The notes: generated from the letters alone by a model not told the origin. A stretch of 64,000 bases of DNA from Streptomyces sp. SAT1 (GCF_001654495.1 NZ_CP015849.1:5245501-5309500); one strand, 5' to 3'. Shown: positions 26,080 to 34,820, counted from the stretch's first letter. Translations and numbers: made by a program.

Positions 26080-26679
26080 GTGAGCACGACACAGACACCA
26101 CCTGTTCTCGCCGCGGAGCTGGCACAGGCGTGGGCCGACATTCAGCGGTACCACCCCGAGCTGCCCGATCTCGCCGCACCCGAGTCCCTGATCGGGGAGT
26201 CGTCGTCCGCGTGCGGGCACGAACTCTCCTTCGAGCGACTGCTGCACGAGGCAGTCCACGGCATCGCCGCGGCGCGCGGGGTGCGCGACACCTCCCGCGC
26301 CGGCCGATACCACAACCGCCGGTTCCTGGCGATCGCCGAGGAGCTGGGCCTCGACCACCCCGACGAGCCGCACCCGAGCAGCGGCTTCTCCCTGGTCACG
26401 CTCAGCCCCGAGGCCAAGCGCCGCTACCGCCCGACGATCGAGCGCCTCCAGCGCGCCCTGAAGGCGCACACGGCGGCCACCTCCGCCGACACCGGCCGCA
26501 GCTTCCGCGGTCCGGCCGCCCGGCACGGTTCCTCCGGGGGAGGGGTCCGCGTCAAGGCGGTCTGCGACTGCGGGCGCAATGTGCGCGTCGTCCCCTCGGT
26601 CCTGGCTCAGGCCCCGATCGTGTGCGGCGGCTGCGGCAAGCCGTTCCGGATCCCGGAGGTCGTCGGCGCGGCGGGCTGA
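26080..26679 (+). CDS. Conserved hypothetical protein with HExxH motif and zinc ribbon
   Basis: A 199-aa protein from GTG 26080 (MSTTQTPPVLAAELAQAWAD). Residues ~55-90 contain LLHEAVHGIAAARGV, an HExxH metalloprotease-type motif, and then RYHNRRFLAIAEELGLD, a layout like SprT-family proteins. The C-terminus has a Cys cluster (CDCGRNVRVV...CGGCG) resembling a zinc ribbon. A metal-dependent peptidase role is plausible but unproven. I recall the gene in this position before rpsP in streptomycetes. Confidence 0.75.
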   Translation: MSTTQTPPVLAAELAQAWADIQRYHPELPDLAAPESLIGESSSACGHELSFERLLHEAVHGIAAARGVRDTSRAGRYHNRRFLAIAEELGLDHPDEPHPSSGFSLVTLSPEAKRRYRPTIERLQRALKAHTAATSADTGRSFRGPAARHGSSGGGVRVKAVCDCGRNVRVVPSVLAQAPIVCGGCGKPFRIPEVVGAAG

Positions 26680-26955
26680 GACCGCGGCTGCTCGTGGCAG
26701 CCGCGCTCCGGCCGCCGTCCGGCGTCCCCGGTGCCACGGCACCCGTCCGCCGGGTGCCCCTGAGGCCTGCCCCGGTGCGGCTCACCCCGCGCCGGAAGGG
26801 CACCTCGGGGTGTGGCACAATGGCTAGCTGTACTCGACAGCCGCACAGGAACCCTCTCTCCTCCGGCTGACGCGTCCGTCGGGCACTCGGGTACCGCAAC
26901 CCCACGCGGCGTCCCGCCGTGCCCCACCACGTCAAAATCAGGAGAACCCACTCCC

Positions 26956-27375
26956 GTGGCAGTCAAGATCAAGCTGAAGCGTCTGGGCAAGATCCGTTCG
27001 CCTCACTACCGCATCGTCGTCGCCGACTCCCGTACCCGCCGTGACGGCCGGGCCATCGAGGAGATCGGTCTGTACCACCCGGTGCAGAACCCCTCGCGCA
27101 TCGAGGTCGACGCGGACCGCGTGGCGTACTGGCTCTCCGTCGGCGCCCAGCCGACCGAGCCCGTGCTCGCCATCCTGAAGAAGACCGGCGACTGGCAGAA
27201 GTTCAAGGGCGAGCCCGCCCCGGCTCCGCTGCTCCAGCCGCAGGAGAAGGCCGCCCGTCCGTCGTTCGAGTCGCTCGGCGGCGAGGACGCGGGCAAGGGT
27301 GAGGCCATCACCCAGAAGAAGAAGGCTGAGAAGAAGGACGAGGCGGCTGCCGAGTCCGAGTCCTCCGAGGCCTGA
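26956..27375 (+). CDS. rpsP: 30S ribosomal protein S16
   Basis: A 139-aa S16. The core (MAVKIKLKRLGKIRSPHYRI, SRTRRDGRAIEEIGLYHP, VAYWLSVGAQPTEPV) is standard. The C-terminal ~50 residues are an extra Lys/Glu/Ala tail common in actinobacteria. Start is GTG 26956 with AGGAGA about 11 nt upstream. It heads the rpsP-khpA-rimM-trmD-rplS group. Confidence 0.98.
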   Translation: MAVKIKLKRLGKIRSPHYRIVVADSRTRRDGRAIEEIGLYHPVQNPSRIEVDADRVAYWLSVGAQPTEPVLAILKKTGDWQKFKGEPAPAPLLQPQEKAARPSFESLGGEDAGKGEAITQKKKAEKKDEAAAESESSEA

Positions 27376-27380
27376 GCAGC

Positions 27381-27620
27381 ATGCTCGAAGAGGCGCTTGA
27401 GCACCTCGTGAAGGGCATCGTCGACAACCCTGACGATGTGCAGGTGGCCTCGCGCAACCTGCGCCGCGGACGTGTGCTCGAGGTCCGGGTCCACCCCGAC
27501 GACCTCGGCAAGGTGATCGGCCGCAACGGCCGCACCGCACGCGCCCTGCGCACCGTCGTGGGCGCCATCGGCGGCCGGGGCGTCCGGGTCGACCTCGTCG
27601 ACGTGGACCACGTCCGCTGA
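27381..27620 (+). CDS. khpA: KH-domain RNA-binding protein
   Basis: A 79-aa single KH domain with the RNA-binding GxxG loop in GKVIGRNGRTARALRTVV. It begins MLEEALEHLVKGIVDNPDD, as in KhpA of Gram-positive bacteria, which pairs with KhpB and binds many small RNAs. It starts 5 nt after rpsP and is probably translated from the same mRNA. Confidence 0.95.
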   Translation: MLEEALEHLVKGIVDNPDDVQVASRNLRRGRVLEVRVHPDDLGKVIGRNGRTARALRTVVGAIGGRGVRVDLVDVDHVR

Positions 27621-27707
27621 CGCTTCACCGCATCGCAACCGGCTCGGGCCGGGGAGGGCCACTGGGCCGTCCCCGGCCCGCAGTCGTATGACAGGAGATC
27701 GAGCACA

Positions 27708-28343
27708 GTGCAGCTGGTAGTCGCACGGATCGGCCGTGCCCACGGCATCAAGGGCGAGGTGACCGTGGAGGTACGCACGGACGAGCCGGAACTGAGACTC
27801 GCCCCCGGTGCCGTACTCGCCACCGACCCCGCCTCCGCCGGACCGCTGACCATCGCCGCCGGCCGTGTCCACAGCGGACGGCTGCTCCTGCGCTTCGACG
27901 GCGTCACCGGCCGCGACGGCGCCGAGGCCCTGCGCAACACCCTGCTGATCGCCGACGTCGACCCGGACGAGCTGCCCGAGGACGAGGACGAGTTCTACGA
28001 CCATCAGCTCATCGACCTGGACGTGGTCACCGAGGACGGCACCGAGGTCGGCCGGATCACCGAGATCTCGCACCTGCCCTCGCAGGACCTGTTCATCGTG
28101 GAGCGCCCGGACGGCACCGAGGTCATGATCCCCTTCGTGGCGGAGATCGTCGCCGAGATCGACCTGGAGGAGCAGCGGGCCGTCATCACCCCGCCGCCCG
28201 GCCTGATCGACGACCGCGCCGAGATCGCCTCCACCCGGGACGCCGCCGAGCCCGCCGAGCCCGCCGGGTCCGGCGAGTCCGCCGAGCCCGCCGAGGGCTC
28301 GGACGGATCCGGTGACCCGGCGCAGCCGGGGGACGCCTCGTGA
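27708..28343 (+). CDS. rimM: Ribosome maturation factor RimM
   Basis: RimM binds S19 and helps mature the 30S head. The 211-aa protein has the N-terminal beta-barrel (VVARIGRAHGIKGEVTVEVR) and the C-terminal PRC-barrel (EFYDHQLIDLDVVTEDGTEV ... MIPFVAEIV). A ~40-residue Pro/Ala/Glu/Ser tail (PAEPAGSGESAEPAE) has no counterpart in the E. coli protein. Start is GTG 27708 after AGGAG. The stop overlaps trmD. Confidence 0.96.
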   Translation: MQLVVARIGRAHGIKGEVTVEVRTDEPELRLAPGAVLATDPASAGPLTIAAGRVHSGRLLLRFDGVTGRDGAEALRNTLLIADVDPDELPEDEDEFYDHQLIDLDVVTEDGTEVGRITEISHLPSQDLFIVERPDGTEVMIPFVAEIVAEIDLEEQRAVITPPPGLIDDRAEIASTRDAAEPAEPAGSGESAEPAEGSDGSGDPAQPGDAS

Positions 28344-29176
28344 TGCGCCTCGACGTCGTCACGATCTTCCCCGAGTACCTCGAACCGCTGAACGTCTCCC
28401 TGGTCGGCAAGGCACGCGCGCGCGGACAGCTGAACGTGCACGTGCACGACCTGCGCGCCTGGACGTACGACCGGCACAACACCGTCGACGACACGCCCTA
28501 CGGCGGCGGCCCCGGCATGGTCATGAAGACCGACCCCTGGGGCGACGCCCTGGACACCGTCCTCGCCGACGGCTACGAGTCGGGGGCGCACGCCCCGGCG
28601 CTGATCGTGCCGACCCCCAGCGGACGGCCGTTCACCCAGGAACTCGCCGTGGAACTGTCCGAGCGCCCCTGGCTGGTCTTCACCCCGGCCCGCTACGAGG
28701 GCATCGACCGCCGCGTCATGGACGAGTACGCCACCCGGATACCCGTCTACGAGGTCTCCATCGGCGACTACGTCCTGGCCGGCGGCGAGGCGGCCGTCCT
28801 GGTCGTCACCGAGGCCGTGGCCCGTCTGCTGCCGGGCGTCCTCGGCAACGCCGAGTCCCACCGCGACGACTCCTTCGCGCCCGGCGCCATGGCGAGCCTC
28901 CTGGAGGGGCCCGTCTACACCAAGCCCCCGCTGTGGCGCGGGCGGGACATCCCCGACGTGCTGCTCAGCGGGCACCACGGGAAGATCGCCCGCTGGCGCC
29001 GCGACGAGGCGCTGCGGCGCACCACCGCCAACCGGCCCGACCTCATCGAACGCTGCGCGCCCGCGGCGTTCGACAAGAAGGACCGCGAGATGCTCTCCAT
29101 CCTGGGCTGGGCCCCGGACCCGGAGGGCGAGCGGTACGGCCGATTTTGGCGCAGGGCCGACGACGTGGAAGAATAG
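28340..29176 (+). CDS. trmD: tRNA (guanine37-N1)-methyltransferase
   Basis: TrmD places m1G37 next to the anticodon, preventing +1 frameshifting. The ~278-aa protein shows MRLDVVTIFPEYL, YGGGPGMVMK, RYEGIDRRV and the trefoil-knot SAM site EVSIGDYVLAGGEAAVL. Translation begins at GTG 28340 or ATG 28343, both overlapping the rimM stop, so coupling is likely. Confidence 0.97.
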   Translation: MMRLDVVTIFPEYLEPLNVSLVGKARARGQLNVHVHDLRAWTYDRHNTVDDTPYGGGPGMVMKTDPWGDALDTVLADGYESGAHAPALIVPTPSGRPFTQELAVELSERPWLVFTPARYEGIDRRVMDEYATRIPVYEVSIGDYVLAGGEAAVLVVTEAVARLLPGVLGNAESHRDDSFAPGAMASLLEGPVYTKPPLWRGRDIPDVLLSGHHGKIARWRRDEALRRTTANRPDLIERCAPAAFDKKDREMLSILGWAPDPEGERYGRFWRRADDVEE

Positions 29177-29310
29177 GCCGCTGCTGTGCGCCGTCCGGCG
29201 GCCGCCCCTGCCACGGGGGGACACGACGACCGCCCCGACCGCCCGGCAGACCTTTCGGAAAATCCTAGTTGCCGTTGATGACCTGTGGCATCAGCGAAGA
29301 AAGCAGAGAC

Positions 29311-29661
29311 ATGTCTCACCTGCTCGACACCGTCGACGCCGCGTCGATCCGCGACGACATCCCCGCCTTCCGGCCGGGTGACACCGTCAACGTCCACGTC
29401 CGTGTCATCGAGGGCAACCGCTCCCGTGTGCAGCAGTTCAAGGGTGTGGTGATCCGCCGCCAGGGTTCCGGCGTGCGCGAGACCTTCACGGTCCGCAAGG
29501 TCTCGTTCTCCGTCGGCGTCGAGCGCACCTTCCCGGTGCACACCCCGATCGTCGAGAAGATCGAGCTGGTCACCCGTGGCGACGTGCGCCGCGCCAAGCT
29601 GTACTACCTCCGTGAGCTGCGCGGCAAGGCCGCGAAGATCAAGGAGAAGCGCGAGAACTGA
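29311..29661 (+). CDS. rplS: 50S ribosomal protein L19
   Basis: A 116-aa L19 with the normal fold (FRPGDTVNVHVRVIEGNRSR, QQFKGVVIRRQGSGVRETF, AKLYYLRELRGKAAKIKE). Start is ATG 29311 after an AAAGCAGAG stretch. The 134-bp gap after trmD may hold its own promoter. Confidence 0.98.
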   Translation: MSHLLDTVDAASIRDDIPAFRPGDTVNVHVRVIEGNRSRVQQFKGVVIRRQGSGVRETFTVRKVSFSVGVERTFPVHTPIVEKIELVTRGDVRRAKLYYLRELRGKAAKIKEKREN

Positions 29662-29691
29662 GTGCCTTCCGGGGTTCACGGCCGGGCGGGA

Positions 29692-29697
29692 TAGCAT
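29692..29697 (+). promoter_or_regulatory. -10 element for sipW
   Basis: TAGCAT lies 9 nt before ATG 29707. No Shine-Dalgarno sequence is visible, so a near-leaderless start is possible. Confidence 0.35.
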
Positions 29698-29706
29698 TCC
29701 GCCCCG

Positions 29707-30438
29707 ATGGACACCGAAGCACAGCCGAGCGAGCGCGACCGCTCCTCCCGCCCCACTGCCACCGGATCCGAAGGGACCCCGGAAGCACAGGGACCGGAGG
29801 AGCGGTCGCGTTCGTCGTTGGCGGCGCGGTTCACCGGCGCCGTCCCCGGCGGGCGGCTCACCCTGGCCGCGCTGCTCGGCCTGGTCCTCCTGCTGCTCCT
29901 CAACACGTTCGTGGCGCAGCCCTTCCAGATCCCCAGCCGCTCGATGGAGCCGGGACTGGGCGTCGGGGACCGGGTCCTCGTGAACAAGGTGGCGTACCGG
30001 TTCGGTGCCGAGCCGCGGCGCGGCGATGTCGTCGTGTTCGACGGCTCCGGCTATTTCGGTGACGCCGACTACATCAAGCGCGTTGTGGGTGTGGGGGGAG
30101 ACCATGTGGTCTGCTGTGACAAGGAGGGCAGGATCGAGGTGAACGGCACACCGGTCGACGAGTCGGCCTTCCTCCGTCCGGGTGACAGTCCCTCCACGGT
30201 CCCCTTCGACGTCCTGGTCCCCGGCGGCAGGCTGTTCCTGCTCGGCGACCACCGCGACGACTCCAGCGACTCACGCGACCACCTGGGCTCCCCGGGCGGC
30301 GGCATGGTGCCGGTCGGGGACGTGATCGGCCGGGCCGACTGGATCGTGTGGCCCTTCGGCCACTGGACCCGCATCACCCGTCCGGACGCGTACGCGCGCG
30401 TGGGCGCCGCCGGCTCCGCGGGCGGGGCCCATGGGTAG
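29707..30438 (+). CDS. sipW: Type I signal peptidase (first of four)
   Basis: Signal peptidases cut Sec and Tat signal peptides on the outer face of the membrane. This 243-aa protein has a ~45-residue cytoplasmic tail, one transmembrane helix (LTLAALLGLVLLLLLNTFVA), the catalytic Ser near residue 79 (IPSRSMEPGLGVGD) and the general-base Lys near 124 (YIKRVVGVGGD). Box E is LLGDHRDDSSDSRDH. It lacks a second C-terminal helix. In S. lividans four such genes, sipW/X/Y/Z, lie in a row, and the order here matches. Confidence 0.93.
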   Translation: MDTEAQPSERDRSSRPTATGSEGTPEAQGPEERSRSSLAARFTGAVPGGRLTLAALLGLVLLLLLNTFVAQPFQIPSRSMEPGLGVGDRVLVNKVAYRFGAEPRRGDVVVFDGSGYFGDADYIKRVVGVGGDHVVCCDKEGRIEVNGTPVDESAFLRPGDSPSTVPFDVLVPGGRLFLLGDHRDDSSDSRDHLGSPGGGMVPVGDVIGRADWIVWPFGHWTRITRPDAYARVGAAGSAGGAHG

Positions 30439-31585
30439 CCGCGGCAGGCCGCGCGGCGCCCAGGCCGCCGCCGAGGAGGAGCCGCCGCCCGCCGGGACCC
30501 GGCGGCCCTCCGGCCCGGCCGGCGGACGCACCCGCGCCGAGCGGCGCAAGCTCCAGCGCAAGGTCAGACGCAGGCGCCGGCGTTCCGCGGTCCAGGAGAT
30601 ACCGCTGCTGGTCGGCGTGGCCGTGCTCATAGCGCTGGTGCTGAAGACCTTCCTGGTGCAGGCCTTCGTGATCCCGTCGGGCTCCATGGAGCAGACGATC
30701 CGCATCGGCGACCGCGTCCTGGTCGACAAGTTCACCCCGTGGTTCGGCGCGAAGCCCGCGCGCGGGGACGTCGTCGTCTTCCGCGACCCGGGCGGCTGGC
30801 TGGACGGGGAGGAGACGGCGAAGAAGCACGACCCCGTGGTCGTCAAGCAGGTCAAGGAGGCCCTGACCTTCATCGGCCTGCTGCCCTCCGACAACGAGAA
30901 GGACCTGATCAAGCGGGTCGTCGGGGTCGGCGGCGACCACGTCAAGTGCTGCGACAAGCAGGGCCGGGTGACCGTCAACGGCGTTCCCCTGGACGAGGGC
31001 GGCTACCTCTATCCGGGCAACGCCCCCTCCGACACCCCGTTCGACATCACGGTCCCCGAGGGACGCCTGTGGGTGATGGGCGACCACCGGGGCAACTCGG
31101 CCGACTCGCGTGCCCACCGGGACACCGCGTACGGCGGTACGGTCTCGGAGAAGTCCGTGGTGGGCAGGGCCCTCGTCATCGGCTGGCCGTTCGGCCACTG
31201 GCGCACGCTCAGGGAGCCGGAGACGTTCTCGGAGGTGACCGGCGCGGGCTCCGACGCGGCGGCCGGGTCGGACGCCGCCGGGCCGCCTTCGCATAGGGTT
31301 GCCCGCTACGATCCCAACAGATCGGTTCAACTCCCGAGCCCTGCGGAACTCCCGCTCGTTATGGGAGTGGTGGGCCTGCACCGTGCACGGGGCGGGCTGC
31401 GGCGAGGAGTGAGGAGTTGGCGTGGGGGATGTGGCGGTTGGCGCACGATCCGGCAGCGACGGCGAGGAGCACCGCGGACACCCCGTGGACGCGGCGGGTC
31501 CTGCCGCGGACGGCACCGTGACCTCCGGGAACAAGAGCACGACAGCCGAGGACGGCACGGTGACGGAGCACAGCCAGAGCGATGA
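30431..31585 (+). CDS. sipX: Type I signal peptidase (second of four), with overlong C-terminus
   Basis: Starts at ATG 30431, overlapping sipW by 8 nt. A basic tail precedes one membrane helix (IPLLVGVAVLIALVLKTFLV). Catalytic Ser is near residue 85 (IPSGSMEQTIRIGD) and Lys near 161 (DLIKRVVGVGGD). The fold ends about residue 275 (WPFGHWRTL). The frame then stays open for another ~105 codons, so it runs 164 nt into sipY, whose own start and AGGAG site are convincing. From memory, SipX of S. lividans/coelicolor is ~320 aa and stops near the sipY ribosome-binding site. The last ~65 codons here are probably read-through after loss of that stop. Confidence 0.85.
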   Translation: MGSRGRPRGAQAAAEEEPPPAGTRRPSGPAGGRTRAERRKLQRKVRRRRRRSAVQEIPLLVGVAVLIALVLKTFLVQAFVIPSGSMEQTIRIGDRVLVDKFTPWFGAKPARGDVVVFRDPGGWLDGEETAKKHDPVVVKQVKEALTFIGLLPSDNEKDLIKRVVGVGGDHVKCCDKQGRVTVNGVPLDEGGYLYPGNAPSDTPFDITVPEGRLWVMGDHRGNSADSRAHRDTAYGGTVSEKSVVGRALVIGWPFGHWRTLREPETFSEVTGAGSDAAAGSDAAGPPSHRVARYDPNRSVQLPSPAELPLVMGVVGLHRARGGLRRGVRSWRGGCGGWRTIRQRRRGAPRTPRGRGGSCRGRHRDLREQEHDSRGRHGDGAQPER

Positions 31586-32435
31586 CCAGGCAGCGGACGG
31601 CGGCACCGGGGAGGCGAAGAAACCCCGCTCCTTCTGGAAGGAGCTGCCGATCCTGATCGTCATCGCCCTGGTGCTGGCGCTCCTGATCAAGACGTTCCTC
31701 GTCCAGGCGTTCTCCATCCCGTCGGACTCGATGCAGGACACCCTCCAGCGCGGCGACCGGGTCCTGGTCGACAAGCTCACCCCGTGGTTCGGCTCCGAGC
31801 CCGAGCGGGGCGAGGTCGTCGTCTTCCACGACCCGGACGACTGGCTGGCCGGTGAGCCCACCGCCAGCCCCAACGCCCTCCAGACGGTGCTCAGCTGGAT
31901 CGGCCTGATGCCGTCGGCCGAGGAGAAGGACCTGATCAAGCGGGTCGTCGGCGTCGGCGGCGACACCGTCGAGTGCCACGGCACCGGCCCTCTGATCGTC
32001 AACGGCAAGGCGCTGAACGAGTCGTCGTACGTCTACCCCGGCAACACGCCGTGCAGCCAGGACGACCAGGGCGGCCAGTTCAAGGTCAAGGTCCCCAAGG
32101 GCTTCATCTGGGTCATGGGCGACCACCGGCAGAACTCCCGCGACTCGCGCTACAACCAGGCCGACAAGAACCACGGCATGGTCCCGGTCAAGGAGGTCGT
32201 GGGCCGCGCCATCGTGCGGGCCTGGCCGATCAACCGCTGGGGCACCCTGCCCGTCCCCGACACCTTCGACCAGAAGGGCATCGGCCAGCAGTCCTCGGCG
32301 GCCGGCGCGCTGACCGTGGCACCCGGCGGCGTGGCCCTCACCGCGGCCGTGCCGCTGGTGGTGTGGCGCCGCAGGCGCGTCCTGAAGGCGGAGAACGGCA
32401 CCGGCACGCCCACCACGGCCACCGGCGCCCGCTGA
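31422..32435 (+). CDS. sipY: Type I signal peptidase (third of four)
   Basis: A 337-aa protein from GTG 31422 with GAGGAG just upstream. The N-terminal ~70 residues are acidic/Ser-rich and cytoplasmic. The membrane helix is LPILIVIALVLALLIKTFLV. Catalytic Ser is near residue 103 (IPSDSMQDTLQRGD) and Lys near 173 (DLIKRVVGVGGD). Box E is WVMGDHRQNSRDSR. A second hydrophobic segment near the C-terminus (TVAPGGVALTAAVPLVVWRR) is probably a C-terminal membrane anchor. In S. lividans SipY is the main signal peptidase. Confidence 0.94.
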   Translation: MGDVAVGARSGSDGEEHRGHPVDAAGPAADGTVTSGNKSTTAEDGTVTEHSQSDDQAADGGTGEAKKPRSFWKELPILIVIALVLALLIKTFLVQAFSIPSDSMQDTLQRGDRVLVDKLTPWFGSEPERGEVVVFHDPDDWLAGEPTASPNALQTVLSWIGLMPSAEEKDLIKRVVGVGGDTVECHGTGPLIVNGKALNESSYVYPGNTPCSQDDQGGQFKVKVPKGFIWVMGDHRQNSRDSRYNQADKNHGMVPVKEVVGRAIVRAWPINRWGTLPVPDTFDQKGIGQQSSAAGALTVAPGGVALTAAVPLVVWRRRRVLKAENGTGTPTTATGAR

Positions 32436-32574
32436 ACCCGCACAGGCCCGAGACGGCGCGGACGGACATGTTCCGTCCGCGCCGTCCGCTTCCGTGAAGG
32501 CCCCGTGCGTGAAGCCCCCGTGGAGCCGCTGCCGGGGGCCCCGAAGGGGGCTGCCCGCGGCCGGTACCGCCGGG

Positions 32575-32580
32575 TAGGGT
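32575..32580 (+). promoter_or_regulatory. -10 element for sipZ
   Basis: TAGGGT lies 8 nt before ATG 32589, with no ribosome-binding site in between. A similar TAGGGT occurs at about 31295-31300, upstream of sipY. Confidence 0.4.
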
Positions 32581-32588
32581 GCGGATCC

Positions 32589-33365
32589 ATGGGTGGCGAG
32601 AGCACGACACGTACGGCCCCGCGCGGCGGCGGCACCGGCAAGGCACCGGCGGGCGGCAGGACCGGACAGCGGCTGTCCGGACTGGCCGTGGCGCTCGGCA
32701 TGGTGCTGTTCCTCGGCGGCTTCGCGTGGGCGGCCGTCGTCTACCGGCCCTACACCGTGCCCACCAGCTCGATGTCCCCGACCATCGGCATCGGCGACCG
32801 GGTGCTCGCCCAGCGCGTCGACGGCGACGAGGTGCGCCGCGGCGACGTCGTCGTCTTCCACGACAGGACCTGGGTGGCGGACGCACCCGTGGTCAAGCGC
32901 GTGGTCGCCGTCGGCGGCGACACGGTCTCCTGCTGCACCCGGGGCAGGCTCACCGTCAACGGCAAGCAGATCGACGAGCCGTACCTGAAGGGCGGCCCCG
33001 CCGAGCTGACGGGCTTCACCACCGTGAAGGTGCCCGAGGGACGGCTGTTCCTGCTCGGCGACGAACGCCAGGGTTCGCTGGACTCCACCGCCCACCTCAC
33101 CGACGCCGCCCAGGGCACCGTCGCCCGCGCCGACGTCACCGCCCGCGTCGACTCCGTGATCTGGCCCATGAAGGGCATGCTGGAACGCCCCACCGGGTTC
33201 GCCGCGCTGGGCGCGCTCTCGCAGCCCGGACCGCTGCGCACGATCATTGCCCTGATCGTCGCGGGTGCCGTGCTGGTCCTGGCCGGCGGCGCGTACGGCC
33301 CGGTCGCCAGGCTGCTGGGCGGCGGCCGCGGCCGGACCCGGACGGAGCCGGCCCGTGCCCGCTGA
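32589..33365 (+). CDS. sipZ: Type I signal peptidase (fourth of four)
   Basis: A 258-aa protein from ATG 32589 (MGGESTTRTAPRGGG), which fits the remembered length of SipZ. The first membrane helix is LAVALGMVLFLGGFAWAAVV. Catalytic Ser is near residue 61 (VPTSSMSPTIGIGD) and Lys near 103 (PVVKRVVAVGGD). Box E is degenerate (LLGDERQGSLDSTAH rather than GDNR/GDHR). A C-terminal helix (TIIALIVAGAVLVLAGGAYG) gives a two-anchor topology. The stop overlaps the Nudix start by 11 nt. Confidence 0.93.
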   Translation: MGGESTTRTAPRGGGTGKAPAGGRTGQRLSGLAVALGMVLFLGGFAWAAVVYRPYTVPTSSMSPTIGIGDRVLAQRVDGDEVRRGDVVVFHDRTWVADAPVVKRVVAVGGDTVSCCTRGRLTVNGKQIDEPYLKGGPAELTGFTTVKVPEGRLFLLGDERQGSLDSTAHLTDAAQGTVARADVTARVDSVIWPMKGMLERPTGFAALGALSQPGPLRTIIALIVAGAVLVLAGGAYGPVARLLGGGRGRTRTEPARAR

Positions 33366-33885
33366 CACCACGGACACCGGGCACGGCGCGGACGGGTACG
33401 ACGGCGGGCTGCGCAAGGTGGCGCGGGTGGTCCTGCTGGACCCCGACGACCGAGTCCTGCTCCTGCACGGCCATGAGCCGGACGACGAGAGCGACGACTG
33501 GTGGTTCACGCCCGGCGGCGGCCTGGAGGGCGACGAGACCCGCGAACAGGCCGCCCTGCGCGAACTCGCCGAGGAGACCGGCATCACCGACGTACGGCTC
33601 GGCCCGGTGCTCTGGCGCCGCCGCTGCTCCTTCCCGTTCGCCGGCCGCCGCTGGGACCAGGACGAGTGGTACTTCCTGGCCCGTACGACGCAGACGGAGA
33701 CCGCGGCCACGGCCCTGACCGAACTGGAGCGGCTGAGCGTCGCCGGAGCGCGCTGGTGGACGTGTCGGGAACTGGAGCGGACGCATGAGACCGTGTACCC
33801 GACCAGACTCGCCGGGCTGCTGCGCGCACTGCTCGACGAAGGTCCCCCGGCCGCGCCCGTGACCCTGGACACCGAAATCGTCTAG
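33355..33885 (+). CDS. Nudix hydrolase
   Basis: A 176-aa protein from GTG 33355 with a complete Nudix box, Gx5Ex7REUxEExGU, from GGLEGDETREQAALRELAEE through TGI. Nudix enzymes cleave nucleoside diphosphates linked to another moiety. The exact substrate is not predictable. It overlaps sipZ by 11 nt, so it is translated from the same message. A regular partner of the sip cluster in streptomycetes. Confidence 0.92.
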   Translation: MPADTTDTGHGADGYDGGLRKVARVVLLDPDDRVLLLHGHEPDDESDDWWFTPGGGLEGDETREQAALRELAEETGITDVRLGPVLWRRRCSFPFAGRRWDQDEWYFLARTTQTETAATALTELERLSVAGARWWTCRELERTHETVYPTRLAGLLRALLDEGPPAAPVTLDTEIV

Positions 33886-33941
33886 GGGCCCCCGGGACTG
33901 GCGCACAATGGGGGGACCGCACGGCTGAAGGGGAACATGCC

Positions 33942-34250
33942 ATGAGCGCCGAGGACCTCGAGAAGTACGAGACCGAGATGGAGCTGAAGCTCTACCGGGA
34001 GTACCGCGATGTCGTCGGTCTGTTCAAATACGTGATCGAGACCGAGCGGCGCTTCTACCTCACGAACGACTATGAGATGCAGGTGCACTCGGTCCAGGGC
34101 GAGGTGTTCTTCGAGGTGTCGATGGCCGACGCCTGGGTGTGGGACATGTACAGGCCGGCCCGGTTCGTCAAGCAGGTGCGCGTCCTCACGTTCAAGGACG
34201 TGAACATCGAGGAGCTGAACAAGAGCGACCTGGAACTGCCGGGCGGCTGA
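33942..34250 (+). CDS. DUF2469 family protein
   Basis: A 102-aa protein, highly conserved in actinobacteria and of unknown function. It starts MSAEDLEKYETEMELKLYRE, includes YVIETERRFYLTND and ends with a short acidic tail. GAAGGGG precedes the ATG by 7 nt. In mycobacteria the equivalent gene also lies between a signal peptidase gene (lepB) and a yraN gene, so the neighbourhood is ancient. Confidence 0.93.
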   Translation: MSAEDLEKYETEMELKLYREYRDVVGLFKYVIETERRFYLTNDYEMQVHSVQGEVFFEVSMADAWVWDMYRPARFVKQVRVLTFKDVNIEELNKSDLELPGG

Positions 34251-34448
34251 GCCGGACGCGGTCACGGTCGCGAGAGAGGACGCGGCGGGCGGGCGCTACG
34301 AGGGGGGGGCGGGCGCCGCGGCTCGGGTGTCACGCGCCCGGATTTCACTCGCGGGAGTGACGGAGTTGTCCACAATCCGCGAGTAGCGCACCAAGATCCA
34401 CTCTGTGGGCCCTGATCCGTGACCGTTGGCGCCGGAGGTGGTGCCGAC

Positions 34449-34820
34449 ATGACCACACAACAGGCGCGCAGCGCGCTCGGCAGGTACGGAGAGGGGCTGG
34501 CCGCCCGCAGGCTGGCCCAGGCGGGCATGACGGTCCTGGAGCGCAACTGGCGCTGCGGCAGGACCGGCGAGATCGACATCGTGGCCCTCGACGGCGACAC
34601 CCTGGTCGTCTGCGAGGTGAAGACCCGCAGGTCCGGAGCCTTCCAGCACCCGATGGCCGCGATCACCCCCGAGAAGGCCGAACGACTGCGCGGCCTCGCC
34701 GAACGCTGGATCCAGACCCACGGCGGAGCCCCGCCCGGCGGCGTCCGCATCGACCTGGTCGGCGTCCGGCTGCCCCCGCGCGGCGCACCCGCCGTCGAGC
34801 ACGTACGGGGGGCCGCCTGA
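34449..34820 (+). CDS. yraN: YraN/UPF0102 endonuclease-like protein
   Basis: A 123-aa protein of the restriction-endonuclease-like fold. The putative active-site pattern E-x-D-x(n)-E-x-K is visible as GEIDIVALDGDTLVVCEVKT. The N-terminal helix region (LGRYGEGLAARRLAQAGMTV) is typical. Function is not established; it is usually next to comM and dprA. The stop overlaps the comM start by one base (TGATG). Confidence 0.92.
   Translation: MTTQQARSALGRYGEGLAARRLAQAGMTVLERNWRCGRTGEIDIVALDGDTLVVCEVKTRRSGAFQHPMAAITPEKAERLRGLAERWIQTHGGAPPGGVRIDLVGVRLPPRGAPAVEHVRGAA

Noticed and set aside
26790..26955. Ribosomal-protein leader (autoregulatory RNA) before rpsP
   Set aside because: No strong conserved hairpin could be drawn by eye; only a normal ribosome-binding site is supported.
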